64,000 bases of DNA from Lamellibrachia columna (Eukaryota > Annelida > Polychaeta > Sabellida > Siboglinidae). The stretch is taken from the NCBI GenBank assembly GCA_963662155.1, contig OY759262.1:19196198-19260197 (forward strand), given 5' to 3'. Below the pieces are notes generated by a model that was not told the origin of the DNA, made no database searches, and was given only the letters and a program-made list of their open reading frames with translations. Of the stretch, positions 47,637-60,404 are shown piece after piece; positions within the stretch are counted from its first letter, which is position 1; every line of letters begins with the position of its first letter. A program made the translations under genes and the position numbers.

Positions 47637-48530
47637 TGTTTGGACTTCACACATCGCAAAGTCACAGGCTTGATATTGTAGAAGTGACGAACCACGAACT
47701 AACAGACCTATCAATAACAAGGAATTGTCAGTTGAGTGGCGCCACCAAGCGACTATCCACTGACCGAATAAAATGAGTAATCAACCAGTCACAAGTTAGA
47801 AGAAGACTCAGCTAGCAGTACTTAGCATTGTCACTTGTGAGAACAACAAAGGCATTTTAGCGCTAACTGATGAATGACCCTTTCATTATGGGCTAACTGG
47901 ACTTCCTGGCTTAATTTAACAAATACAAGGATTATGGCCTGAACTGGTAACTAGTACAACTATGGATATGAACTAGGGGTTTCTGACTGGTAAAAGAATC
48001 AAAAGATGCTGCCTCTTGAAGCGAAGCTTCAGTGCATTCAATGCGCAGAAAAGTTATCCACATTGTAAATTTGTGAGAACTCAACAATACCAAGTAAAAA
48101 TGAAACAACATCTACTAAATGTAACAATAATAATTATTACAAATCAGGGGCTATTACATTGCAATTAATAACATGGTTACTGCAATAGAATTGACTTGAC
48201 ACAATAAAAGTATTCTTAATGATCCTGTATTAGATAACATTATATGACTCAGCTGAGAAGCATGCAAGAACATATAGTTTTTTGTTAATTTGATTTATAT
48301 GCAGGTAATACAATTTGCTACCATGCTTTTTGAAATTGTTGTAGTTGTTAATGATTTGATAATAAGAAATTAAATAATTTTCACAATATCTTATTGAAAA
48401 AGTATTTGGATGTACTCATAATGTACTCGTAAAATCTGAGCACTTTAAACACGAGTACGAGTATGAATACATGACCATAATTTCTACGAGTATGAGTAGT
48501 TCAAAAATGTACTCGAGTACATGAGTACAA
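47637..48530. other. Gene-free A+T-rich DNA
   Basis: Imperfect GAGTA/TACTC-type repeats occur at 48420-48530. No gene recognised. Confidence 0.4.
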
Positions 48531-48607
48531 GAGTACCGAGTACTTCGGCTCCAGGTCTGACATATATATATATATATATATAGTAATACGATCACTGTAA
48601 CTTCACT

Positions 48608-48705
<98 letters not shown>

Positions 48706-48776
48706 AGTGAAGTTACAGTGATCGTATTACTATATATATATATATGTCAGACCTGGAGCCGAAGTACTCGGTACTC
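48531..48776. repeat. 246-bp palindrome centred on (TA)n
   Basis: The arm at 48531-48562 (GAGTACCGAGTACTTCGGCT onward) and a second arm block at about 48582-48614 (GTAATACGATCACTGTAACT onward) recur reverse-complemented at 48697-48728 and 48745-48776. TA runs separate the blocks on both sides and form the centre (about 48611-48703). A third partial copy AAGTGAAGTTACAGTG follows at 48802. Confidence 0.97.
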
Positions 48777-51419
48777 TATAATCGTATATATATATATATA
48801 TAAAGTGAAGTTACAGTGTCACAATCCACATGACATTTGTATCATCATCTTCATCATAATCTTTATCATCAGCATTACTATTTTTAATATTGTTATTATT
48901 TTCAAGTTTCTATACCCAGCCGAGTGCCCGACACCGATATTGTATAATATAATATGTAGCTTTAAATGACAATGCTAGTTCTGCAAAATGAAGACACTCA
49001 TCAACTGTAGTTGGTAAAAAGAAAAAAAATATATATATATACCCTAAAGAGAATTTTTTAACTCGGTGTCTATTTCTAAGCATGATTGACATGTATAGGT
49101 CATTAACATTACTATGTATATGAAAATATTGTTTACAAGGTTTTAACTGCAAACTATTATGCAGATTTTGACAGAAGCCTTTTCACAGCTGAAGATATGC
49201 TGATACAAGATGAATATTTTATGTGTCTTTAAAGTGCTCTAACATGAAAACTACTATAAATATGTACATTACAAGTATGCTGGTGTCCACTTTCTCATCA
49301 TATCAATATGTGTGGATCTTTGGGTGAATAACAGTTCTAACACAATATTGCATACTAACTATCAGTTATACATTTTTTTTAGAGTTTCATATATCTTCAC
49401 CCATCATCATATCCAAAGTAGATAAATTTGGTACAAACAAATATTTACATTACTAGTCATTACATTAGTCACTATACATAAGTCGTATCCAAGGTTATGA
49501 TAGTACTTATAATAAAAAGCAATCAGAAAGCACAGTGTAAATAATATTAACATTCCAAGTGTAAGACTGTCAGCTTTGAGCTAATGCGAGTAATGGATGC
49601 CTTTCTTCGTCTTGTCTGCTGGGACATCGTTTGACAGGTCAGTCACGCCGTCACTTTGCAAGTTTGTTTACATGTTTTATCTCCCACCAAAATGAGCAAA
49701 TCACCCTCCAGAACTTCAAACATACACTGCTACACGATAATATAGTTAGATAGATCAATTACTACTTACACACGTACTTGAAGAATGGATATTTATTAAC
49801 TTTCAACAACTACGACGAGAAAGACGAACTTGAAACAACAGCGCGCTAGGACATCGCATAATTTAGTATTCTGACCTGTGTGTGGCGCCACCTAACGTTC
49901 AAATAGCTAGATAATTCTTGGCTTCAGTGGATAGTGATAGGGGGTTGTTTTAGTTGTACAACACATCACTAGCCAGACCTAGCCAAAATAAAAAAGTATT
50001 TTTGTGTTAATAAATTATCAATGAAAGACATACAATTGTTTTCTCGTGAATCAAGGTGAATCCCGGATTTGCGAGAATCATGAAATTTTCACCTTAAAAA
50101 ACAAAATACGTTCACCTAAAGAAATAAAACATGATGTACATCAGAAAAAACGCTTATTCAGCCTTACAGGCATATGCGCACTTTTATCATAGGTGGTCTA
50201 TGTCAGCTGCTATGGACCGTTAAAGGCACCCCCTATAAACGGGCCTCTGTGAATACACGTTTTGGTCGACTTGCCGATCATAGCACTACTAGCGCCGCCT
50301 AACGAGCTCCGGCATCACTGCCAAAGGCGAGACAGCTCTACTCAAAAGTTAGATCGACACAGTTGTTAAAAATTGCATATATAAGATATTTCGACAGTAA
50401 AATCATACAGTATCCACATATTTCCTCACGTGTTACAATATTCCGAATCAAACCACCGAGTAACGCAAATACAAATAGGCCGCTGGTCCAACTTCCAAGG
50501 ACCAAGCCTAGCCGGCTATAGGCTACGCCTACGGGCAGTACGGCTAGGTTAGATTCGATGACTGTGTCTACCAGCTTGTACAAACTAAACACGGAATTTA
50601 AAAACAGTCTGATAAATAAATACGCCTGGTACTACCAAAACAACAATATTGTAAATACATTTACATTTGTATTATTTTTGAGGTTTTTGATCCCGGGCAT
50701 TTGTTTACTGCGGCGTTAATCCGATTTTTTTAGGCTTCTGCGAAACCTGGTTTGACACAAATCACTGACTGTCGCTACCAACTTCGTTTTTGTGACTGTG
50801 ACGGCGTTGTTGACTCGTACATGTGCGGAATGACTTGAACCGATAAGTTTATGTCAGTTACACCGTCAGAATCGCCGGTGTAGGCGAAGTTGGTTTGTTT
50901 GGCCAAAATTATGTCACACGGCCTGACATCTACCGGCAAAAATCCACAAACTGGTTTCGGAAAGTGCCTTCGGGAATTTAAGTCTACCCCCGTGTTATGA
51001 CTAAGTTAATGTAACTTTTTTTTACAATTTCGTGACTCAGTATGAATAAGGGGATACACTTCTATCCAGAACGAGTGAGAACAAGTAAACGTATCTGACC
51101 TTTGCATATGATCATTTGCAATTTGCAGACCTCAGCGAAAAATGCGCATTTATTTGAATCTGAAGAATGCATTTAATTAGCTTCTTGTGGTTGAAATATT
51201 AAATATAATATATGTGTTGACCATAGACGTTCACATTATGTTTCCAAAAGTTACAAACAGGTTGATTTGTACGTTCATGAAAGATCCAAAGGTGCTGATC
51301 TTAACGTGTGGGTGTAAGGACTCCGAGAGCACTTGCCCCCTACAACCCATACACCGAGCTAATGACAGATCGCAGTTCTAGTTTGTTTTGTGTGCGAATC
51401 TCCGCGTTTAACCATTATA
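48777..51419. other. Gene-free A+T-rich DNA
   Basis: 2.6 kb without recognisable coding sequence. The minus-strand frame 50338-50592 (84 aa) has a hydrophobic stretch but no known family. Confidence 0.4.
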
Positions 51420-51658
51420 TTGAATTTTTTAAGGGTGCTGCGATGGACTAATGATATATCAATAACCATATGTGTTTAATAAACAAGATTATGTTTGGTC
51501 AAATACGGGATCCGTACCTGAAAAACTTAAATCCGGAATATGAACCTTCTGGGAAATAGTAGACAATGTGAACGCCTCGCCCACCCCGCCTCCCCCGCCT
51601 CACGTGGGAATTCCTTAAGGGAGGAGGGAGACGATACATCCTGGGCTATTGTAACATT
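51420..51658 (+). repeat. Dispersed repeat family G, copy 2
   Basis: Partner of 47411-47636 on the same strand 4 kb away. Confidence 0.9.
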
Positions 51659-53447
51659 ATATTTCCATGTCCCAGTTTGCGCGGAATGATGAATGCTACG
51701 ATGTATTTAGAAGTAAAGCAACATTCGTGTTCGTGTTTAGCCACTGCTCAACTAATGAGCTAACACACTCTCGGGCCTTGCATTGTTTAACTAGCCACGT
51801 TTTCACAATTAAACTGTATTGATGTGTGATGTAAAATAACCTTCTTTTCTATGCATAGCTAAGCCATTGGTAAGTGCACAGACAATACAGTCTAGTCACA
51901 TGCGTTGATAGTGTACACACCAGCAGACATTAATCACAATCACCAAAAGTTATGAAAAACATAGAAAATGTGAGTTTTCTGAGCGTTATGACAAATGACG
52001 CCTAATGCACACCAATCGTGTTCTAATAACATGTTCAATCACTTGGTGGTACACATTAGAGGACAAAATCAACAAAACTGAATCCAACTTAACATGTTAG
52101 AAACTATAGAAATCCAACAAGCTTTCTGTATAGTACTTGGCGCCATCTGGTGATCAACGTGTAGACGAATATGTACTACAGTGAGAAGTGACTTAGTCTT
52201 AGTATAATAAATTATTCTTGCCAAATGTATTTCCCATATATACAATAAACCAGGGGTGATCACAATACCACCACTGATTAACAATGATGCTGTGGCCGGC
52301 TATAATATGACGTGATACAATAGCCGGGTTATACACGTTTGTATCCATGTTTAGTTTTGAGGATTAACAGCGTGAAGCATCACAGTAAAACCCAGATCAT
52401 CATTCCATAACACGATTAAATTATATCGTTTAATGTCGATCCAAATCTCAATATGCCGAGCGCTAACATTCAGATCATTTTATAATTCGAACCGTCGAGA
52501 AACCGGAGCCGGAGCGTTGAGGTGAATGCTGCAGTCAGTGGCGGAGGAGGGGGGGGGGGAATTGGAATATGTGATCACATTTTTTCATGAATAACATGTT
52601 ACGCAACTACAAAGAAATGGGTGACTAAGCTTGCCCCCCTCCCCCCCCGCCCCCAAGTTCCCAAATGCACCGCTGGCTGCAGTCCAACGTTCAATACATT
52701 TTTAAAGATACATACCAACATAAGCATATAAGCACCCAAATATCATGGAGATCAAATATCATCGAAATCATGCCGTGCTTGACATGCTGACCACTGGATT
52801 CGAGGAAATGATCGTGGCAGCTTCTGCATTGCCCTCTAGGCCTTGTGTAGTGAGAGGTAGCGACACCTAGCGAGGTGCAGAGAACCGGCGCAGACATTGA
52901 TATTAAAATTGATAGGTCTAATGTATTTGGTAAACAGGGTGTGAGCTGGGTACAGGCTTTATAACAAAGCCTGTCTAACCTTTGTTCTATGTTGTCATGA
53001 AAGGCACAAGCACCCGTCTCTTCCATACAGTTTGGGCACCATTAGCTAAGGAAAATATTAATTATTGATGCTCACATCAATCAAGTGAAATGTTGAAGCA
53101 CTGATCGAGACGCGAATGACACTGAGTAGGTATATAGAGTAGTAGGCATACACATAGACTGTCACTTATTATAGGGCACATAGACACGTGTCAGCGGGGG
53201 AGGAGTGGCGTACTAGGACGAGTGTGTCGTTTGTTGTTGATTCTCAGAGTAGACAGTTTATTTGACCCATGGACGTGGGGTCGGTTTATCAAGCTATACT
53301 AGTCATTCAGCTGTGGACGGCTGCTCTTTGGTCCACAAATACTAAACCGAGGTTAGTCCGAACAAGCATACTGTCATGACACGAATTAACAGGGCTAGTG
53401 TTAACATGTACGGGGAATGTGGATGGGGTTTATGGAAGGGTGTTTAT
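51659..53447. other. Gene-free DNA
   Basis: Contains G- and C-runs (52548-52558, 52635-52652). No gene recognised. Confidence 0.4.
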
Positions 53448-53474
53448 GGAAGGGAGTATAATATACTCCCTTCC
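53448..53474. repeat. 27-bp near-perfect palindrome
   Basis: Two 13-bp arms (GGAAGGGAGTATA) with a one-base centre, inside a stretch of repeated TTTATGGAAGGG-type motifs (53425-53575). Confidence 0.95.
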
Positions 53475-53858
53475 AAAAACCCACACATATTATGGAAGGG
53501 TGTTTATGAAAGAGTGTTTATGGAAAGGGGTATATGGGTTTAATGAAGGGGGTTTATGGATGTGGGTTTATAGAACTACCGGTTTCCAGCAGTCAACATA
53601 AATGGAACACTGCACTAAACGGAAAGGTTAGTTATATCACCAGTAACCGTTCATGCGTAGCCAACCTAAATAAACCCTTAAACATTCGATCTATTGACCA
53701 TTCGATCTTGTGACCACCATCGTATGATCATGACACGTACCTGCTCGTGACTGTATCCGTGTATATCCGTAATGAAAACAAAGAGATACAAATCGTTCAG
53801 CATTGCGCTATCGGTGTCAACAGCGTACTGACTGAGGCGTTGACCGCCGCAGCGTGTA

Positions 53859-53912
53859 TGACTCAGTGGCGGCTCGGCCAGGGCAGGGAGCGGACGGCGT
53901 GTCAATGACTCA
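53859..53912 (+). promoter_or_regulatory. Two AP-1 consensus sites upstream of the ATF3-like locus
   Basis: TGACTCA at 53859-53865 and again at 53906-53912, in C+G-rich DNA shortly before a possible 5' exon. These are the canonical Fos/Jun and ATF3 target sequence. Function is inferred. Confidence 0.35.
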
Positions 53913-54199
53913 CGGCCTTACACCGTGGAATTGCCAGCGTAGCAACATGCGTCATTCATCATAACTCGATTGCGCAAAACAACACACCTTTAATGCAACC
54001 GGTCACCAACGGTCATCGCATCAAATACTAGCCGCTAATCACTGGACATGACCGTCGCTTCTGATCGGTAGGCAGAGCCGGCAAAGCGTCCTTGTTTACG
54101 AGGGAACTCCACGTGTAAGCAGTGCGCCGCCTCGTTTCTGGCAACGCGCGTGACTATTTTAGTGACGGCGGGCATTCCCCGTTGCAGCACGCTACGGTG

Positions 54200-54499
54200 A
54201 CGCCTAGAATATTCCATTGAAGTACGTTTACTAAACGTATGATACTCGCAGGTGTCGACTCATGGTCACGTGTTCGTGTGTGCAAGTGCGCCTATTGTAC
54301 CAGTATAACTGCTGATTGGTCGGGGAATCCCCCGGCCGGTGATTCAAACGAGCCCGACGATCCCATATCAGTACGTCTCATATACGACCGTGCAGTCATC
54401 AAAGGCGATATATTCACGAGAAGCACACATTTGCTCGACGTGTAGTGCGACAACTCGGACGGACCTTGTACACTCCGCCTAAACTTGCATCTAATTCAG
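54200..54499 (+). other. Possible 5' non-coding exon of the ATF3-like gene
   Basis: A CpG-rich stretch ends in an ideal donor (CTAATTCAG|GTAAGTG, GT at 54500-54501). The first recognisable coding exon begins after an acceptor at 57056-57057, so an upstream exon must exist if that acceptor is used; this is the best visible candidate. The left boundary is arbitrary. Any ATG in it is closed by stops, so it would be leader sequence. Confidence 0.3.
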
Positions 54500-54857
54500 G
54501 TAAGTGCGCAAACGTAACCAAAAGGCATCGCTGCAGACGGCGTGACTGTCTTGATGTCAGTGATTGTCTCTGTCATGTGATACGTACGTATGCATGGCTT
54601 GTTTTGTAATACGATTCATTTAGCAGTTAATGAAGTCTTATTCGCGGATATCTGTCAACAAACAATCACAGTTTTTATTAATTAATATTATATGTAATAT
54701 GAAATAATATCTTGGTAATATTCAACATGCCAGACCGACGTTCACTTTAGTACTTAGTATTACAGCAAGCACATATATGGGCATACAATATAAAACGTTC
54801 TCCTTATTTGGATAGTAATCCAAGACCAGTTCATTACAGTGAAGTCGGCGAGTGATG

Positions 54858-54909
54858 CCATATATGGTAAACCGTCTACCATATATGGTAGTTCGACTAC
54901 CATATAAAT
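54858..54909 (+). promoter_or_regulatory. Three CArG-type motifs at exact 21-bp spacing
   Basis: CCATATATGG at 54858-54867 and 54879-54888 are perfect, self-complementary CC(A/T)6GG sites; CCATATAAAT at 54900-54909 is a degraded third. Spacing is 21 and 21 bp, two DNA turns, so all face the same side. It lies in the presumed first intron or upstream region of the ATF3-like gene. Confidence 0.4.
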
Positions 54910-56160
54910 TGCATTATTTGTTTGTTATTGACATACGATAAATATTCCTGAAAACTAAATAATTAAGACGAATTAAACGTTTTCTGCAGCACATTATTTT
55001 TTTTCGAATTCGCAGAACCTATTAAAAAATCGCATTCATGACATTTCGGTTGGTGCAAATTGAAATTGAGTTTTTAGCTAAACACTTGGGCAAGTTGCAT
55101 GGTTTTCAGCCAGTCATCACAATATTTTTCCAAATCCTGCCCACGCCCCCGAGATAGTTAGAAATGCCAACGCTGCAGTGTTGGTTCTCTTGGAATCAGC
55201 AATTATGGTAATTGGCCGATTTTGTCGACGACACAAACTTTAACCGATTTCTACTGGCATTGCACAACATGGCGACACGACACAGTGCAATATAAATGAG
55301 TAGAATCGTAAATGCTAAGCAGTACGACCACAGGTATTGTTAAGTGTTGAACACTGAGTGATTAGTATACGCATGTGCTATACGTGGATAAAACTGCACT
55401 GCTTTTTTGTGGATACTGACCGGAATATGTCTCTGATGTGAGTAGGCCTATTCTATTTAGATCTGCACGTTGTGTAATATCAGGATATTTCTACCATACA
55501 AAATGAGAGGGCGATATCCGTCACCCTTCTCATTTGCCTACAGTCATTCTGAATTTCCTTATTCCCCCATTTTCTATGGTAACAAATGGCACAATTTTCC
55601 ACAATCGGGCACACTTAACGCGTTAACGCATTATTAATAGGAGGCGGGTGGAACCTAAATTTGGCCAAAGGGAATAGGTTTTGGGTTTGGGTTGGGATGG
55701 ATAAATGTGCACCAAGAATTTCCTCTGGTGTGCCAAGAGTGGGGGTAAATGTCCACCAAGATCTTGCCTGCTATGGGACCATTTCAGTGGTAATAATAAT
55801 GATATTATATTTTATTTGGTATTGCACCATATACAACATTGTTCGTGGCGCTTCACAACATATTAAACATTAATGAGATAGTCTAGATAAACGGTTCTTG
55901 GAGTATGACAAGAAACATGCTCATAACCATGACCCAAACGACCCAGACGCAGTCCGCGCTCCTTGAGTGACTTACGTCTTCAAGGACAATGCTAATCTCG
56001 CTCATTCGACTCTCGTTGGGCTTCGTGAACCCGCCGAGAAGAGAGTCTGGCAACAGAGACGTGGTCTCGTTGTTATCCACTGTCACCACTCCATTCTGTG
56101 TAGGCGTTCCCGAAAAGCGCCAGCAGCCAATCAGCGTCATTATCGAGATGCTACACGGAA
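54910..56160. other. Gene-free DNA
   Basis: No gene recognised. It would be intronic if the 5' exon at 54.2-54.5 kb is real. Confidence 0.4.
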
Positions 56161-56538
56161 TTTTTTGCCTGATTTAACGTTTCAGTCGGAGAGTTGTGTC
56201 AATATAATACAAGTTTAAAGTTAATTCGAATTGCATCGTATCAACAGATAAAACTAACTATTATTTTGTGAAGTAGTCAAATGCCCGGATGACAATATAC
56301 AATACAATACTATTTGTGTTAAGTAGATCATCTAGTATATGTATTAATTAATTATATACAATTATATCATTATTGTTCATTGAAAGTAGACATTTTTGGT
56401 AAGTGTAAAGATTTCTTGGTCGAAATCAGACAGCAGAATTAGTTGCCCCCCCCCCCCGGAGGTGTAAAGATTTCAGGCGAAGATGTGTGCGAAAAACGGT
56501 GGCGCCACAGGGCGGAGCCTGGATAATCGAGGCTAGGT
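56161..56538 (+). repeat. Dispersed repeat family B, copy 2
   Basis: Partner of 5761-6038, with about 150 bp extra between 56300 and 56465 that includes a C-run. Confidence 0.8.
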
Positions 56539-57085
56539 CCACAGCGTACGCATCTCCGCTGGCCTAAACGAATGATGCAATGTAATTGTATACTTACACC
56601 ATATGCTTCGACCTGCAAGTCGTTTCTGCCACGTCGGCATTTGCGGGCTCGCTATATAACCACGCTGACGCTGTGCCAGCGTTCACATAGGCCTAATGGT
56701 TAATCGCAATTTCTCTCTCGGTTCAGGATAACGGCCAATTTAGACTTTGTTTGTAGACGTGCTCGGTGGTATTATTGGCAGAGTTGCGGTTTTACCAGAC
56801 GCAGTGCATGTGATTGTGCGTCCCTGCACGAGGTAAAACCTGTTCGGTTTCATTAGGCATGGACAAACTGATTTATACACTAACTGAAGATATATTTTGT
56901 GTTTTTGTCCGTCTAAGATGGAGATGAAATTGCGTTGTTTACTAAGCAAGTACATCTTCAGTGTGGAATATGTAAATAACACAAAACTAATTTCAGCGTT
57001 ACGGAGAAATGTCAATCATTATACTTTACAATTAACGCATTTGTTTGTGTTTTTCAGAGCGACATCGCGAGGTGTTATTTCAGTT

Positions 57086-58578
57086 ATGACGAGAATGATC
57101 GCAGACGAAGACAATCGAACAATCGAACATAGATCAATAGAACAAACTGGCGGCGTTGCAGCGACGCCACATGTCCGACCGATGGCGACGTCCAGTGGAC
57201 ACATCGACAAGAAGTTGGCGTGTGCTGCCGCCAGGGCGTTACACGACGGCTGTCTGACGCCGATTATCAAAGAGGAGTTGAGACTGACAATCCAGAGCAA
57301 GAGACTTAAGAGAGGGCAAAACGAAATGAGCGTGTCCTTCAGGCAACCGGCCCCAGAACAGGTAATATGCGATTAGGGTGGTTCTAAACGTCTTGTTAAA
57401 ATGTTCAATACAATTAAGACTAGCTCCCACATTGTGGAAACAATTTATTCAAAGAAAATCACCTGCCACGTTTTTGTGCATTACCTTCTGAAAGCTTTCA
57501 GCTTCTTCTTACGTCTTGTTTAGCGGGATGGTCTTCTGCCTGTCTGTCTGTTTGTCTGCCTCTCTTTCTCTATTTCCCTCTTCCTCTCTCCCTCTGCCTG
57601 TATGTTTGTCCGCCTGTTACTCTCTCCCTCTCTTTGTCTCTTTCTGTCACCCCCTCCCTCTCCCTCCCCCCTCTCTTTGTGTGGGTGCGTGCAAGCGTGC
57701 GTGCATGCGTGCGAGCAAGCTTGGGTTTGTGCGTAAGATACCGATACGTTCTAGGGTAACAAGCAAGGGTATATGTAGACAGAATCACATTTTAACAAGT
57801 GTGTACTGGTGTGTGTTGCAGCTGACAGACGACGAGACGGAGAGACGTCGCAAGCGGAGAGAAAACAACAAGCTGGCAGCGCAGAAGTGTCGGGCCAAGC
57901 GCAGCGAACGAGCAGAAGCTTTGGAACGAGTGAGTACTTCCGACGTAATTCGAACGTATAAGCACATAATGAAAACTCAATCGTCCGCCAAAAGTAGCAC
58001 ATGTTTGCAAACATCGTGAGACCATAAACAAGTTAAGAAACTCTGAAATCGAAGGCGTGTGTGTGTGCGTGTATGCGTGTGTGCGTGCGTGCGTGCGTGT
58101 TATTATAATATATTATAGAGACGTTACGTATAGCCACGAGAGTTCACTCGGTTAAATTTCATAAACATTCTTCAGTGAACTTCCAGTATGTCGCTAAGAT
58201 AGTTACAGAAAAACTGTATACGGAGGTAAAACTAATTAATCGCTAATTTAGCAATGTCTTTACTTAATCCTACCAATGTTACGGTGTGCTCGAGCACAAG
58301 ACAGAAAACAATTCCAGAAGAGTTAATTCACTTGTTTCAAACTGACCTACCACAATCTACACAATTAACCAGTCTGTTTACCCTTGTTGTTGTTGTCGTT
58401 GTTGCAGGAAGCAGATATACTGGAATCACAGAACAACGAGCTACGAGATCAGATCCTTGCTCTCGAGCGAGAAAGGAACCGGCTTCACGAAGTCTTCCAC
58501 GACCATTCGATGTGCGGGGGTTCTTCCGCGTCGGGCCTTGCGCCGGACTCACCTGAGGTCATGGACTTGACGTCTTGA
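57086..58578 (+). CDS. atf3: ATF3/JDP2-type bZIP transcription factor, three coding exons, 184 aa
   Basis: Coding exons 57086-57361, 57822-57929 and 58408-58578, phase-0 introns with GT/AG ends (GTAATA, GTGAGT) and pyrimidine-rich acceptors. The family are stress-induced nuclear factors that bind CRE/AP-1 sites as homodimers or with Jun. Residues 57-66 LTPIIKEELR match the ATF3 block LTPFVKEELR, with IKEE as a sumoylation-type site. The basic region RRRKRRENNKLAAQKCR (100-116) keeps the Asn, Ala-Ala, Cys and Arg. The zipper has leucines at 126, 133, 140, 147 and 154, then His161. Length matches ATF3 (181 aa). The middle exon is 108 bp and ends at the same codon as the Fos basic exon. The start is the first ATG after the acceptor at 57056-57057; the frame is open upstream, so an earlier exon might add residues. 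RENN in place of RERN and the short tail ending DSPEVMDLTS are unlike vertebrate ATF3/JDP2. A BATF-like assignment is less likely. Confidence 0.9.
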
Positions 58579-59508
58579 CACCGACCTGTCACCAACGATT
58601 GGTGACTCCGATTAGTGACAACTAGGTGTACATGGAACCGACAGCAGTGGACATCGTTTAGGAATAGACTGTGTCAGAATAGGAGTGATTCATGCGATTG
58701 AAAGACTGTAAATACGCTTTGCTGGAAGTATCCTAAAGAAGTCGAGGGACAATTTACATGCAGCGTGCTGGTCTGGCGAACCTGTTTAATTTAGCGGGGC
58801 TACCGGTGTGTTTTATCGCGTGTAAAGCATATTCCGGATACAACGACATGCATGTGTCATTAGACTAGACCGGAGAATGTGATGGGGACAAAATGTAGTG
58901 CATCATTTCGTGACAGCATCCATTCGTAACCTCTATGTATCCGCTGGTACGATTTGAAGTCGACATTAACATGTCAATGCACATATTTCACATGTCAACG
59001 AATCTTGTATGTATTTTACTTGTTGTTGCTGGATACTGCACTAATGAGGAGCACATGGCCATAGCCGTTCTTGCCGAACGCACGATGTACTCTATATGGC
59101 ATGGGCAAAGCACGCTAAACATGAATCATTAGACAAACAAATTGAAGTGGCGTCACAACAAAGGCGTGGTGGCCGTGTATAATTTTATTGTAAACAAAAA
59201 TTGTTTTCCGCTGCCTTGAGTCATCAAAGTAATACGACGTCTCAGTGAGTGACTGACATAATGGTGCTTCACTGAGAGTGCATACCTGAGACATAACCAT
59301 GTGCGATTGACTCACGCTCGCGCAACTATCACCATTATCAAATGTAATGGATTAAATGAAACTAGTTACCATTGTCAACAGGACATGAAACGGGACAGCG
59401 CCAGTGATGACATTTATGTAAATGTTTTACACAGCATATACTCTTTTTTATTTATGAATATTTGGTAGACGTGTTAACTAGTATTGTGTTTGTTAATTTA
59501 CAAATCTG

Positions 59509-59514
59509 AATAAA
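59509..59514 (+). other. Candidate poly(A) signal for the ATF3-like gene
   Basis: AATAAA, 0.93 kb after the stop codon, in A+T-rich DNA. No closer AATAAA was noticed. Confidence 0.35.
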
Positions 59515-59849
59515 TGTACAAAATGTGTTGTTTGAAATATTATGTACGTTGTTCTTGCTAAAACGTTCAATGTTGCTGCTAAGCGGTGTTCCATATATTC
59601 TTACAGGGAGGGGGGCTTTGAGAACGTACCGGTGAAAGTGCTTTTTATGGGATCGTTGTTGTTTAAAAAATAGCATTACAAAATTATTATTGGTACAAAA
59701 TCATAATTTTGCAACAGTTATATATAACAACGTGGACACCTCTCCCACACCCAGGTAGACAAACCCTTTCAATGACGTAGTGGTCATTCTTTCATATTCA
59801 TACTGGCAACATTCCACCTTCAGTCACGTTTACATGTTAAGGGGTTAGC

Positions 59850-60095
59850 TTAAGCCGTTGGCCTTTGTTGGTACCCATAGCCCAGACTGCTCCAGTATTT
59901 GTCTTGTTTGGTTTTGAACTGAGCGACTGTGTTTTTCCGGAGGATTACAGCAGAAAACTCTAATCCAACAGGAAACCAGATTTGTTTACATAAAACATAT
60001 ATAGCGTATTTTATACAGATAACAAATCTAGCAACAAAACAGCTAGGATTCTGTCCTATGGGATGACTGAATCCGCCATACCTGTATGCAGTCAA
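59850..60095 (-). pseudogene. 3' tail of a LINE ORF2 protein
   Basis: The minus-strand frame ends VAQFKTKQDKYWSSLGYGYQ then QRPTA, resembling the VNxFKxxLDKYW end of LINE reverse transcriptases, preceded by degenerate sequence where WNSLP would be expected. Short, so confidence is moderate. Confidence 0.5.
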
Positions 60096-60404
60096 GCACG
60101 CGCGTACGATCGATCAAGTTGACGCTTTCTCACATGACTTCGGGTGGCTGAATCAGCGTAAATATGACAGGTTGTACAAAGACGGCGTGTGCTGTTTAAG
60201 ACACGACCTGTCTCCTTTGCGTTTCTAATCTGGGACCACTGAGTGATGGTGACGGTAATAGTATTTCTGAGATTATCGTCTATTATAACCGTTCTATTCG
60301 CGACTTACGTAATGTCCGCTGCGTGATCGCCATCAATGAAATCGTGATACGAGCACGGGTGACTAACAGGATGCACATATGGGCAGTTTGGATGGGTCGA
60401 AAGG

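Noticed and set aside
57086..58578. Assignment of the second gene to BATF
   Set aside because: The LTPxxKEELR block and the KCR (not KSR) basic motif fit ATF3/JDP2 better, although AAQ in the basic region is BATF-like.
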